A stretch of 6,537 nucleotides of DNA from Clostridia bacterium (GCA_017529175.1 JAFXNX010000170.1:1-6537); one strand, 5' to 3'; counted from the stretch's first letter, positions 1-6,251 are shown. Notes: generated by a model not told the origin, from the sequence alone. Numbers and translations: made by a program.

Positions 1-2
1 GA

Positions 3-404
3 GTTTTTCGTTTCACTAAGGATTTGATCCTTGCGCTCCGTCTTTGCGATGAGGGCTTTTGCGGCGCGCTTTGCCTTCGCGAGACGCGCGGCGCGGTCGA
101 ACTTTCAAAGATCAGAGAAGACGGCTTTGAATTTATAAAGAGTTATCCGTGCGACAGCCTTCTTAGCTTGACAGAACACTTTGCCTCGGATATCGCAAAA
201 ATCACGGCATCCTCCGCAAGAGAACTTGTCATCCTCACAGACGGTATCGGAACCGAGGCGGAGACTGCGGTGATAAACAAAATAACTCGCGCCTCAGACG
301 AAATAATTTCCGCTTGCGCATTCGACACGTCAGGTTTCGACGCAAGACGCGCGGCGGTCATATTATCGCTCGAGGCGCTGTTCGGATACGGGAGATCATT
401 ATGA
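3..404 (+). CDS. Unrecognised protein, 5' end outside window
   Basis: The frame is open from the left edge to a TGA at 402-404, so the true start is probably upstream. The TTG at 24 is a poor start: the only purine-rich stretch before it (AAGGA, 18-22) is one base away. The visible C-terminal 133 or so residues are soluble, with no membrane segment. Two hydrophobic strands stand out: ILALRL near the start, and LVILTDGIG about 55 residues before the stop, followed by FDARRAAVILSLEALFG at the tail. That pattern, a beta strand ending in glycines and later an alanine-rich closing helix, loosely recalls the C-terminus of ROK/ASKHA sugar-kinase-like proteins, but no diagnostic motif is present and this is only a guess. 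The stop overlaps the ruvX start by ATGA, implying co-translation. Host-like base composition supports a real gene. Confidence 0.72.
   Translation, partial: VFRFTKDLILALRLCDEGFCGALCLRETRGAVELSKIREDGFEFIKSYPCDSLLSLTEHFASDIAKITASSARELVILTDGIGTEAETAVINKITRASDEIISACAFDTSGFDARRAAVILSLEALFGYGRSL
390..394 (+). promoter_or_regulatory. Ribosome binding site of ruvX
   Basis: GGGAG sits six bases before the ATG at 401. It decides the ruvX start in favour of 401 over the in-frame ATG at 314, which lies deep in the preceding gene and would add 29 arginine-rich residues not seen in the family. Confidence 0.65.
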
Positions 405-823
405 AAATAGTAATGGGCGTCGATTTCGGCGACGCAAGAACGGGACTTGCCGTAAGCGACAGACTCGGACTTCTCGCCGTCGGCGCGGGTTGCATAAAAT
501 GCGAGAATTTCAAGAAAACGGCTGAGGCGGTCGCCCAAGCCGCAAAAGAAAAAGGCGCCGCGCTCATCGTAGTCGGCAATCCTCTGAATATGAACGGCAC
601 GGAAGGACCGAGAAGCGAAAAGTGCCGCGATTTTGCAAATGCGCTCGCTGAACTCACCGACCTTCCGGTAGAGCTTTATGACGAGCGTCTTACGACTGTG
701 TCCGCTCACAGATTCCTCTCCGACGCCGACGTGCGCGGAAAGAAACGGAAGGCCGCGGTCGACGAGCTCTCCGCAACGATAATCCTTCAGGACTATATCG
801 ACAGGAACAGAGATAAATTGTGA
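401..823 (+). CDS. ruvX: RuvX/YqgF family putative pre-16S rRNA nuclease / Holliday junction resolvase
   Basis: This 140-residue cytoplasmic protein has the normal length for the YqgF family (about 135-150). The family has an RNase H fold and is implicated in 16S rRNA 5'-end maturation and, in some species, Holliday-junction resolution. Family signatures are in order: the N-terminal strand with acidic residue MGVDFGDARTGLAVSD (residues 5-20), VVGNPLNMNG near residue 60, YDERLTTVSAHRFL near residue 95, and VDELSATIILQDYID near the C-terminus. The expected acidic catalytic residues (VDFG, DERLT, VDE) are all present. The start at 401 gives family length, has a GGGAG site, and overlaps the upstream stop by ATGA, so the two genes are probably one operon. 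A hairpin follows about 75 bases after the stop. Confidence 0.95.
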   Translation: MKIVMGVDFGDARTGLAVSDRLGLLAVGAGCIKCENFKKTAEAVAQAAKEKGAALIVVGNPLNMNGTEGPRSEKCRDFANALAELTDLPVELYDERLTTVSAHRFLSDADVRGKKRKAAVDELSATIILQDYIDRNRDKL

Positions 824-897
824 GGGATCAGCGGTTAGTGACAGTTAAGAGTTAAACTTCGAGCTTCATCCATTATCGTAAATAATATCTCTATTCG

Positions 898-929
898 CCT
901 TTAAAAACCTTCCCGAAGGTTTTTGAAGG
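898..929. terminator. Fold-back hairpin after ruvX, possible bidirectional terminator
   Basis: AAAAACCTTC (903-912) and GAAGGTTTTT (915-924) are exact reverse complements around a two-base CC. Pairing continues outward to 898-902 with 925-929, with one T-G wobble. Either strand places five T residues directly after a CCTTC/GAAGG core, so it could terminate ruvX on the + strand and, before the IS arrived, the methyltransferase on the - strand. The T-runs pair with A-runs in the full stem, so efficiency is uncertain. The rest of the gap from 824 to 951 holds no plausible gene. Confidence 0.5.
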
Positions 930-933
930 GGGC

Positions 934-949
934 AAAGGGGGAACTTTTT
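934..949. repeat. Left half of palindrome split by the IS
   Basis: AAAGGGGGAACTTTTT is the reverse complement of 2256-2272, which differs only by one extra C in its C-run. I read it as the left arm of a pre-existing stem-loop opened at its loop by the insertion. It could instead be the outer part of a longer terminal inverted repeat of the IS. Confidence 0.6.
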
Positions 950-951
950 TC

Positions 952-980
952 CTTAAATTGTCAAGTCAAGTGCAACAAAA
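952..980. repeat. Left terminal inverted repeat of the IS30-family element
   Basis: It starts CTTAAATT and ends in AAGTGCAACAAAA, whose 13 bases match the other end exactly. It contains the transposase stop codon, and the final codons (…LLHLT) lie inside the repeat, so the transposase C-terminus is encoded by the IS end. Confidence 0.7.
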
Positions 981-1956
981 CGCCTGAAAAAAGTTCAAGA
1001 GGAGATTTCCAACCAAGGCATTTACGAGGACGAGAGTTAAGTTTCAGAGCAAAATCGCAGATTTGATCATCAGAAAATAAAGAAATATCACGTTTTTTTG
1101 GAACGAATTCACGCAAGAGACCGTTGAAGTTTTCGTTGGTGCCGCGAGCCCACGGAGAATTAGGAGGAGGAAAATAGAATTCGATCGCCGTAGCTTTGGT
1201 AATGAGAGCATGATCGGCAAACTCTTTTCCACGATCCGGAGTAATGGATTTAACAAACCCTGCGGGTAATTTTCTGAGGATATTCAGAATAGCAGAATTA
1301 ACGTCTTCAGCGATTTTGGATGAGGCGCGCTTTATCCACCCAAATCTGAGTTTTCTATCAACGAGAGTAACAAGGCAATCACCGCCTCTTTTACCTAATA
1401 CGGTATCAGCTTCCAAATGACCCGGAACGGATCTGTTGTTAGCTTCATCCGGACGTTCACTTATCGGGTGACTGATTACGATTTTTCCGCGAGTTTCGGT
1501 TTCTCCGCTCTTCCTTCTTCTTTTGCCTTTGTGGCGAAGTTTACGGACTATTCCGCGTTCTCTATGCGATAATTTATGTGTTTCCAGCATACCGCTGTAA
1601 ATACCGCGATATATGGTTCCATAGCTGATTTGAAATTTTGACCCTTCAAATTTCAGTCTTCCGGATATTTCTTCGGGAGACCAGTGTTCTTCTACTATCA
1701 ATCTTTGGATCGTTTTTTTCAGCTCAACGTTTTCAAGCAATTTGTGACGTTTGCAGTTCTTGCGTCTTTCCTTGTAAGAGGCTTCTGCTGCACACGCTGA
1801 ATAGTCGCCGTCTATGCTGTTCCTTTTCAATTCTCGACTGATCGATGATTTGTTACGCTTTAGTATGGCGGCTATTTCCGTAATGTTTTTTCCTGTTTTT
1901 TTTAAAATCAATAGACTTTCTCGTTCTTCTATGCTAAAATGTTTATAGTGACTCAT
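961..1956 (-). CDS. IS30-family transposase
   Basis: This is a complete 331-residue DDE transposase that cuts and joins the ends of its own element. The N-terminus (about 1-45) is the IS30 helix-turn-helix, with HFSIEERESL followed by the second helix region NKSSISRELKRN. A second DNA-binding region, including HWSPEEISGRL near residue 91, follows, then a basic linker. The catalytic triad is visible: D184 in GHLEADTV, D241 in TPDRGKEF and E275 in GTNENFNG, with 33 residues between the second D and E, as in the family. The ending CLGWKSPLELF…LHLT is also typical. There is no frameshift or internal stop, so it looks active. AGGAGGG lies four bases before the ATG at 1956, and a promoter sits about 35 bases further upstream. 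The gene is more AT-rich than the host genes, as expected for an acquired element. Confidence 0.96.
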   Translation of the reverse strand: MSHYKHFSIEERESLLILKKTGKNITEIAAILKRNKSSISRELKRNSIDGDYSACAAEASYKERRKNCKRHKLLENVELKKTIQRLIVEEHWSPEEISGRLKFEGSKFQISYGTIYRGIYSGMLETHKLSHRERGIVRKLRHKGKRRRKSGETETRGKIVISHPISERPDEANNRSVPGHLEADTVLGKRGGDCLVTLVDRKLRFGWIKRASSKIAEDVNSAILNILRKLPAGFVKSITPDRGKEFADHALITKATAIEFYFPPPNSPWARGTNENFNGLLREFVPKKRDISLFSDDQICDFALKLNSRPRKCLGWKSPLELFSGVLLHLT

Positions 1957-1989
1957 GGAGCCCTCCTGTTTTGGTTGTCCTCAAACTCC

Positions 1990-2017
1990 ATTATACAGGA
2001 TTTTCTCCGTGTGTCAC
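1990..2017 (-). promoter_or_regulatory. Likely transposase promoter
   Basis: On the - strand an exact TATAAT (1995-1990) follows GTGACA (2017-2012) after 16 bases, a sigma-70-type arrangement with a weak -35. It lies 33 bases before the start codon, on the coding side of the large fold-back, so the fold-back would not be in this transcript's leader. Confidence 0.6.
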
Positions 2018-2065
2018 TTTCTTTTTTGGATCTTTTTTGATTCAGCATTTATGCCGCGAAAGCCG

Positions 2066-2171
2066 CTTGACAATGAGTAGGCGGCGTGGTAGGCTCTTTT
2101 GCCTTACAGGCGGATCGCTTTGCTCCGCTTGTGCCTGTTCCTTACCACGCCGCCAGAGGCTCGTTGTCAAG
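2066..2171. other. 106-nt multi-stem fold-back inside the IS
   Basis: The outer stem pairs 2066-2077 with 2160-2171 (12 pairs, one T-G). After a small internal loop, 2080-2091 pairs perfectly with 2143-2154 (12 pairs, GGCGGCGTGGTA and its complement), extended by GG/CC across one bulged T. Inside are further short complements: ACAGGC (2106-2111) with GCCTGT (2133-2138), and GCGGA (2110-2114) with TCCGC (2124-2128), which compete. It is far more GC-rich than the surrounding IS sequence and lies between the right end and the transposase promoter. It has no convincing reading frame and no following T-run on either strand. It could be a structured RNA, an insulating hairpin, a protein-binding site, or a nested palindromic repeat. 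I do not recognise it. Confidence 0.65.
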
Positions 2172-2224
2172 TGGATCGTGGAATAATTGCTGTCTCTTTT
2201 ATTTCATGATCCTTCTTTTTTTAC

Positions 2225-2253
2225 TTTTGTTGCACTTACATTATAAATTCAAG
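2225..2253. repeat. Right terminal inverted repeat of the IS30-family element
   Basis: It begins TTTTGTTGCACTT and ends AAATTCAAG, complementary to the left end at 22 of 29 positions without gaps. The inner 13 bases match exactly and the outermost eight match at seven positions. It contains a TATAAT on the - strand but no suitably spaced -35. Confidence 0.7.
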
Positions 2254-2255
2254 TC

Positions 2256-2272
2256 AAAAAGTTCCCCCCTTT
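2256..2272. repeat. Right half of palindrome split by the IS
   Basis: AAAAAGTTCCCCCCTTT is complementary to 934-949 except for one extra C. Joined to the left half through a single TC, it makes a 16-bp stem with a two-base centre, just after the methyltransferase stop. The intact structure would have been a hairpin shared by two converging transcripts. Confidence 0.6.
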
Positions 2273-2276
2273 AATT

Positions 2277-3038
2277 CTATTTTATGCACCTCGCGGCTAT
2301 GTAGTATCTTTCGGCGTCGGGGGCGGGAGGCGAGAAGGAGTAATCGGAGCTAACGAAGAGAAGCTCAAAGCCCGCCCCGGCAAGGAGCTGTTTTATGCTC
2401 CGCAGAGTGTAGCGCCTCTCGCGCTGACGGCTGTCGTGTCTTTCGTACGAGCCGTCGGGGTTTTCGGTAAACGAGGAAACGTAAAAATCGCAAATGCCGG
2501 TCTTCGCGTTGTAGAAATTCTGCCACGCAACGAGCACACCGTCGTCCTCAAGTATAAAATCGTTCTGACCGTAAATATTCTCAAACTTGAACGGAGTGTT
2601 GACGTCGAAAATGAAAATACCGCCCGGAACGAGATAGTTGTGAACGAGCGCGAGCGTCCGCTTCGCGTCGGCGACCTTTGTCAGATGATTGAACGTGTCA
2701 AGACAGCAGACGGCAAAATCGACAGTTCCGTACAGCTCGAACTCCGTCATGTCCTGGCACAGCAAAAGAACGTCCCCGATGTCCCCGTTTGCGCACATCT
2801 TTGCCGCGTGCGCGAGCATCTCGGGCGACGAGTCGACGCCGGTCATATCAAAGCCGCGATCGCGAAGAGCGAAAGTCATCCTTCCCGTACCGCATCCGAG
2901 GTCAAGCCCCAGCTTTGTCGGAACGCTTGAGTATTCGTCAAGTATTTTCACGATAAAATCAGCCCAAAGAGAATAATCAATCTCGGCGTTGAACGCGTCG
3001 TAGTAAGGCGCGACGTTTGAATAAAGTGACGTGCTCAT
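2277..3038 (-). CDS. Class I SAM-dependent methyltransferase, substrate unknown
   Basis: This 253-residue soluble protein has a Rossmann-type methyltransferase fold. The SAM-binding motif I is LGLDLGCGTG (43-52), the acidic end of strand 2 is GVDSS (67-71), motif II is QDMTEF (95-100), and DFAVCCLDTFNHL (107-119) and PGGIFIFDVN (138-147) follow. The N-terminal YSNVAPYYDAFN is typical of small-molecule methyltransferases in this large class, but nothing fixes the acceptor. The start overlaps the lplA stop by ATGA and has its own strong AGGAGG seven bases upstream (3051-3046), so it is co-transcribed with and translated alongside lplA. A link to lipoate or lipoyl proteins is suggested only by this coupling. 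The stop lies just short of the split palindrome. Confidence 0.92.
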   Translation of the reverse strand: MSTSLYSNVAPYYDAFNAEIDYSLWADFIVKILDEYSSVPTKLGLDLGCGTGRMTFALRDRGFDMTGVDSSPEMLAHAAKMCANGDIGDVLLLCQDMTEFELYGTVDFAVCCLDTFNHLTKVADAKRTLALVHNYLVPGGIFIFDVNTPFKFENIYGQNDFILEDDGVLVAWQNFYNAKTGICDFYVSSFTENPDGSYERHDSRQRERRYTLRSIKQLLAGAGFELLFVSSDYSFSPPAPDAERYYIAARCIK

Positions 3039-4054
3039 TCTCTTTCCTCCTGTGTCGTATCGGTGAGCAGAGCGACGATATCGCGCGGCGAAGCGCCCGC
3101 GATACAGCTCTCGACAAGCGACGCCCTCCCTTCAAGAGCCGCCGATAAGGACGGCGCGTCAAACTTTACGCCGGTGAGCGCCGCCTCAAGGGACGACGTA
3201 TCGCCGTCTCCGAAAAAGTCGCCGTAAAACCTGATTTTTTCGATCGCGCCCGCGCGGCAGGTGAACATCGCCTGGACAGTTCCGAAATCAAAACGTCCCG
3301 CCGTCTCTCCCTCGAACGAAGGAGAGGCGCCATAGTTCCATTCCCACGTCGAAAATTTTTCCCTCTTTAACTTCTCTATCACCGAGATCTCGTCCGGCGC
3401 AAACGGAGTGCGCTCGGCTCCCGATACCCTGTCCATTATCAAAGTCATAAAATCCCCGACGTCCCGGGGACCGGAGTATCCGTCAAGCTCCGATATGTTC
3501 TTTACTCTCGACGATACGCTCTTTATCCCGCGGCTTTTGAGCTTCAGCGGCGAGACGTTCAGCGCCGACGACAGATCGTTTACCGAGAGCGAGAAAAGAA
3601 GCGTCCCGTGATGCAGGATCATATCCTCGCCGTATATATTTTTCATCACACACTCGGCGTTGCCGGAGATCTTGTATCCGCATGCCGTAATGTCGTTTCT
3701 TCCGTCGAGCGACGCCTCAACGCCAACGTCGCGAAGCGCCGCTATGATAGGAGCGGTGAACTTTTCAAAATTCAATTTCGTCCTGTCGTCCGCCCTCGTG
3801 ACGAACGAAAAATTGACGTTGCCGAGATCGTGGAATACCGCGCCTCCGCCTGTCACGCGCCGGACCACCGGTATATTCTCTTTCGTCACGAAAGGGATGT
3901 TGACCTCAGCCCACGCGTTCTGATTCTTCCCTATTATGACAGCGGGAGCGTTTCTCCATATCATGAAGACGTCGTCTTTTGAATATCTGAGTATGTATTC
4001 GTCCGACGCTATATTGAAATACGGATCCGTCGAAGTGTTGAAGATCGCCCTCAT
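3035..4054 (-). CDS. lplA: Lipoate--protein ligase A
   Basis: The enzyme activates free lipoate with ATP and attaches it to a conserved lysine of lipoyl-domain proteins such as GcvH or dehydrogenase E2 subunits, in the cytoplasm. The 339-residue length is normal for the two-domain form. Visible signatures are the N-terminal FNIASDEY (13-20), WRNAPAVIIGKNQN (33-46), the lipoate-binding RRVTGGGAVFHD (65-76), NFSFV (81-85), GRNDI (118-122), KISGNA with the catalytic lysine K128 (128-133), and HHGTLLFS (148-155). Residues from about 220 to the end form the C-terminal accessory domain. A GAGGAG site lies nine bases before the ATG at 4054. No lipoyl-accepting protein is in the window. It overlaps the methyltransferase by four bases and lies 77 bases after feoB, with its own promoter-like sequence. 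Confidence 0.95.
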   Translation of the reverse strand: MRAIFNTSTDPYFNIASDEYILRYSKDDVFMIWRNAPAVIIGKNQNAWAEVNIPFVTKENIPVVRRVTGGGAVFHDLGNVNFSFVTRADDRTKLNFEKFTAPIIAALRDVGVEASLDGRNDITACGYKISGNAECVMKNIYGEDMILHHGTLLFSLSVNDLSSALNVSPLKLKSRGIKSVSSRVKNISELDGYSGPRDVGDFMTLIMDRVSGAERTPFAPDEISVIEKLKREKFSTWEWNYGASPSFEGETAGRFDFGTVQAMFTCRAGAIEKIRFYGDFFGDGDTSSLEAALTGVKFDAPSLSAALEGRASLVESCIAGASPRDIVALLTDTTQEERE

Positions 4055-4086
4055 GATATTTTTCTCCTCAAAGTTTCATTATTAAT

Positions 4087-4115
4087 ATGATACTACGATA
4101 ACGCCGAAAAGTAAA
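4087..4115 (-). promoter_or_regulatory. Likely promoter of lplA and the methyltransferase
   Basis: On the - strand TTTACT (4115-4110) and TATCAT (4092-4087) are 17 bases apart, ending 32 bases before the lplA ATG and entirely within the gap after feoB. No feoB terminator hairpin is evident in this 77-bp gap, so read-through from feoAB is also possible. Confidence 0.5.
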
Positions 4116-4131
4116 GCGGAAATAACGCAGG

Positions 4132-5970
4132 TCAGAATAATAATGATATAAGATTCACCGCGGCGCACGACGCAAGCCCGAAAGCGAGGGGCAGCGCCGC
4201 CGAGAGAAGCGCGTACTTTACGCTCCCGCTCTCTTTCTTTACAGTCATCAAGGTCGTAGCACAGGGCAAATGAAAGAGATAGAGGAGCATGGTGCAAATC
4301 GCCGTTTTTATCGTCCAGCCGTGGGTTATGAGAACGTCGCGTACGGCGCAAAGATCGTCCGCTTCCGGCAGCGATCCCGACGACAGATATATCATTATGA
4401 TAAGAGGCAGTATTATCTCGTTCGCGGGAAGCCCGAGGACAAACGCAAAGAGTATCGCGCCGTCAAGACCGAGAGCTCGCCCGACCGGGTCGAGAAAGGA
4501 CGAAACGGCATGAAGGAGCGACGCGCCGCCCGCGTCAATATTTGCAAGAAGCCATATCACCGCGCCGGCGGGCGCCGCGACGGCGAGCGCTCTTCCGAGA
4601 ACGAAAAGCGTCCTGTCAAAAACGGAGCGGACGATCACGCTTCGCACCTTCGGCGCGCGGTACGGGGGAAGCTCGAGCGCGAACGACGCGGGGACGCCCT
4701 TGAACAGCGTCTTTGAAAGAAGGCGCGACGCCGCAAACGAATACGCGACGGAAAGGGCGATAAGAGCGGTCATTACGAGCGCCGGCACCACTCCTGACGA
4801 CGAGACGCTCCCGAGGAATATCGAGATGAGCGCGATCAGCGCCGGGAAACGCCCGTTGCATGGAATGAAGGAGTTTGTCATCATAGCGATGAGCCGCTCC
4901 CTCTTCGACTCGATTATCCTGCATCCGGTGACGCCGACGACGTTGCACCCGAGGCCCATACACATACACAGCGCCTGCTTCCCGCACCCGCCGCATCCGC
5001 GGCACACTCTGTCAAGGCAGAACGCGACGCGGGGCAGGTATCCGAGATCCTCAAGGAGAGAGAACATGGGAAAGAATATCGCCATCGGCGGAAGCATGAC
5101 CGACACTATCCACGCGACAGTCCTCATCACTCCGTCGAGCGCGAACGATACGACGCCATCCGGGACGGAAAGATTTGACAGCGCGCCGCGGCAGACGGCA
5201 ATAATGTTTGAAAAAAGTTTCCAAAGCCACTCCGACGGATAGTTTGCGCCTTTCAGCGTTATCCAGAAGACGAGCGCGACAAGGGCGGCCATAACGGGAA
5301 ACGCAGTATACTTTCCGGCAAAGATCTTATCGATCCGTCTGTCCTTTGCGCCGCCGTCGCCGCAGGATCCGACGACCGAGGCGCAAATGCTTTTGCAAAG
5401 GGCGGCGACTTCTTTCCGACCCGAAAGAGCAGAACGCGGAGAGAAGGCGTCGCGCTCGCTCTCGGCGATACACGCGGCGGCAAGAGAGCGTATCCCCTCG
5501 CGCCGTCTTGCCGAGCCTTCTACGACAGTCACTCCCGTCAGCTCCGAGAGCTTTCCGGAGTCGACCGTGATCCCTCTTTTTTTCGCCTCGTCGCAAAGAT
5601 TCAGAAATATGACGCACTTCGGCGAGATCGCGATCACCTGAAGCGCGAGGACGAGTGACCTTGCAAGAGAGGAAGCGTCGCACACCACCGCCGTCACGTC
5701 GCCGCTGTTTTCTTCTATGTACCGTTTGGCGACCGCTTCCTCCTCGGATTCCGCGTCGAGCGAATACGTACCGGGTATATCGGTGATAACAATATCCCTT
5801 CCGTCAAAGGAAAAATATCCTTTTGCCGACTCTACCGTCTTCCCCGTCCAGTTTCCCGTGTGCTGTTTCATCCCGGTCAGCGCGTTGAACACGGTGCTCT
5901 TGCCGACGTTCGGCGCTCCGGCGAGCGTCACTCTGATCGCGCCTTCGGCAGTCATTTTGCTCTTCTTCAT
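4132..5970 (-). CDS. feoB: FeoB ferrous iron transporter, short variant
   Basis: This 612-residue inner-membrane Fe(II) transporter has an N-terminal G-protein domain. GTPase motifs are G1 GAPNVGKST (18-26), the G2 region HTGNWTGKTVE (37-47), G3 DIPG (64-67), G4 NLCD (124-127) and G5 GSA (152-154). About eight hydrophobic segments follow from residue 221. The first gate region has LPPMAIFFPMFSLLEDLGYLPRVAF and GLGCNVVGVTGCRII, then PCNGRFPALIAL; the second has GLPANEIILPLIIMIYL. Textbook FeoB has CNVPAIMATR and CSARLP in the equivalent places, so this belongs to a divergent short group that I recall from Clostridia. A cysteine cluster, CRGCGGC, lies at 323-329. It overlaps feoA by ATGA with only a weak ribosome site, so translation is probably coupled. 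The next methionine is residue 6. Confidence 0.93.
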   Translation of the reverse strand: MKKSKMTAEGAIRVTLAGAPNVGKSTVFNALTGMKQHTGNWTGKTVESAKGYFSFDGRDIVITDIPGTYSLDAESEEEAVAKRYIEENSGDVTAVVCDASSLARSLVLALQVIAISPKCVIFLNLCDEAKKRGITVDSGKLSELTGVTVVEGSARRREGIRSLAAACIAESERDAFSPRSALSGRKEVAALCKSICASVVGSCGDGGAKDRRIDKIFAGKYTAFPVMAALVALVFWITLKGANYPSEWLWKLFSNIIAVCRGALSNLSVPDGVVSFALDGVMRTVAWIVSVMLPPMAIFFPMFSLLEDLGYLPRVAFCLDRVCRGCGGCGKQALCMCMGLGCNVVGVTGCRIIESKRERLIAMMTNSFIPCNGRFPALIALISIFLGSVSSSGVVPALVMTALIALSVAYSFAASRLLSKTLFKGVPASFALELPPYRAPKVRSVIVRSVFDRTLFVLGRALAVAAPAGAVIWLLANIDAGGASLLHAVSSFLDPVGRALGLDGAILFAFVLGLPANEIILPLIIMIYLSSGSLPEADDLCAVRDVLITHGWTIKTAICTMLLYLFHLPCATTLMTVKKESGSVKYALLSAALPLAFGLASCAAVNLISLLF

Positions 5971-6227
5971 TTTGCGCTCAACTCAACGCAAGACGCGTCG
6001 CTCCTTCGAAGAGCTATGAGCGTCCCTCTCACAAGATACGCCCTCGGATCGCCGAGCGGGCTCTCCATTTCGCAAACTATGCGCTCCCCCCTGCAGAACC
6101 CGAGGTCGTAAAGGCGCCTCTTTATCGCGCACTCGCTCGATATACTTTCGATCACGCCGTCCTCCCCCGGCGCAAGCGCGTCGAGCGTCTCCGTTTTGTT
6201 TTCGTATACTTTGTTTTTCTTCTTCAT
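5967..6227 (-). CDS. feoA: FeoA-family small SH3-like protein
   Basis: This 86-residue cytoplasmic protein is the usual partner of FeoB and is thought to modulate its transport or GTPase activity. The lysine-rich N-terminus is followed from about residue 16 by the FeoA SH3-like barrel: LAPGEDGVIESI, KRRLYDLGFCRGERIVCEME, GDPRAYLVRGTLIALRRSDA. These match the family pattern of a leucine-glycine turn, a proline in the GDP loop, and the closing GxxIALR. Length is typical (75-90). The start has GGGGTGGG a few bases upstream. It is first in the feo operon, 28 bases beyond a good promoter -10 box, and its stop overlaps the feoB start. Confidence 0.93.
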   Translation of the reverse strand: MKKKNKVYENKTETLDALAPGEDGVIESISSECAIKRRLYDLGFCRGERIVCEMESPLGDPRAYLVRGTLIALRRSDASCVELSAK

Positions 6228-6251
6228 TATCCCACCCCGCGGAATTTATTG

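Larger units (their letters stand above)
952..2253 (-). mobile_element. IS30-family insertion sequence, apparently complete
   Basis: The element is about 1302 bp, within the usual IS30-family range. It has one intact transposase gene, imperfect 29-bp terminal inverted repeats (952-980 and 2225-2253, 22 of 29 positions matching), and a possible 2-bp TC duplication at 950-951 and 2254-2255. Two-base duplications and palindromic targets are known for IS30 itself. It is visibly more AT-rich than the flanking host genes and lies between the convergent ruvX and methyltransferase genes, so no host gene is broken. Unusually, nearly 300 bp of non-coding DNA separate the transposase start from the right end, and this holds a large fold-back. 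The outer limits are inferred: the repeats could be extended to 937-980 and 2225-2268 if the flanking palindrome arms belong to the element. Confidence 0.85.

Noticed and set aside
314..400. In-frame upstream ATG extending RuvX by 29 residues
   Set aside because: The extension lies inside the preceding gene, is arginine-rich and unlike the family, and the ATG at 401 has a ribosome site and gives the normal length.
143..709. 188-residue - strand frame opposite the first gene and ruvX
   Set aside because: It is antisense to ruvX, which has clear family motifs, and shows no domain of its own.
2195..2215. AAGGATC followed by ATG AAA TAA on the - strand near the IS right end
   Set aside because: A two-codon frame; no evidence that it is a leader peptide, and nothing regulatory is coupled to it.
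2240..2245. TATAAT on the - strand within the right inverted repeat as a transposase promoter
   Set aside because: The only -35-like sequence, TTGACT, is far too close. The promoter at 1990-2017 is better.
937..2268. 44-bp terminal inverted repeats (937-980 and 2225-2268, 35 of 44 matching) as the true IS ends
   Set aside because: Possible, but the outer 13 bases also read as a palindrome whose G/C run differs by one between sides, and the inner limits leave matching TC duplications. I preferred the shorter ends and kept this as the alternative.
1971..2274. Short + strand reading frames (71 and 62 residues) in the IS non-coding region
   Set aside because: They run through the fold-back, have no ribosome site, and show no domain-like sequence.
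3408..3982. + strand frames of 67-124 residues within lplA
   Set aside because: They are antisense to a well-supported lplA and show no recognisable features.
4270..5683. Several long arginine-rich frames in other frames and on the opposite strand across feoB
   Set aside because: They are shadows of a GC-rich coding region; feoB motifs account for the whole stretch.
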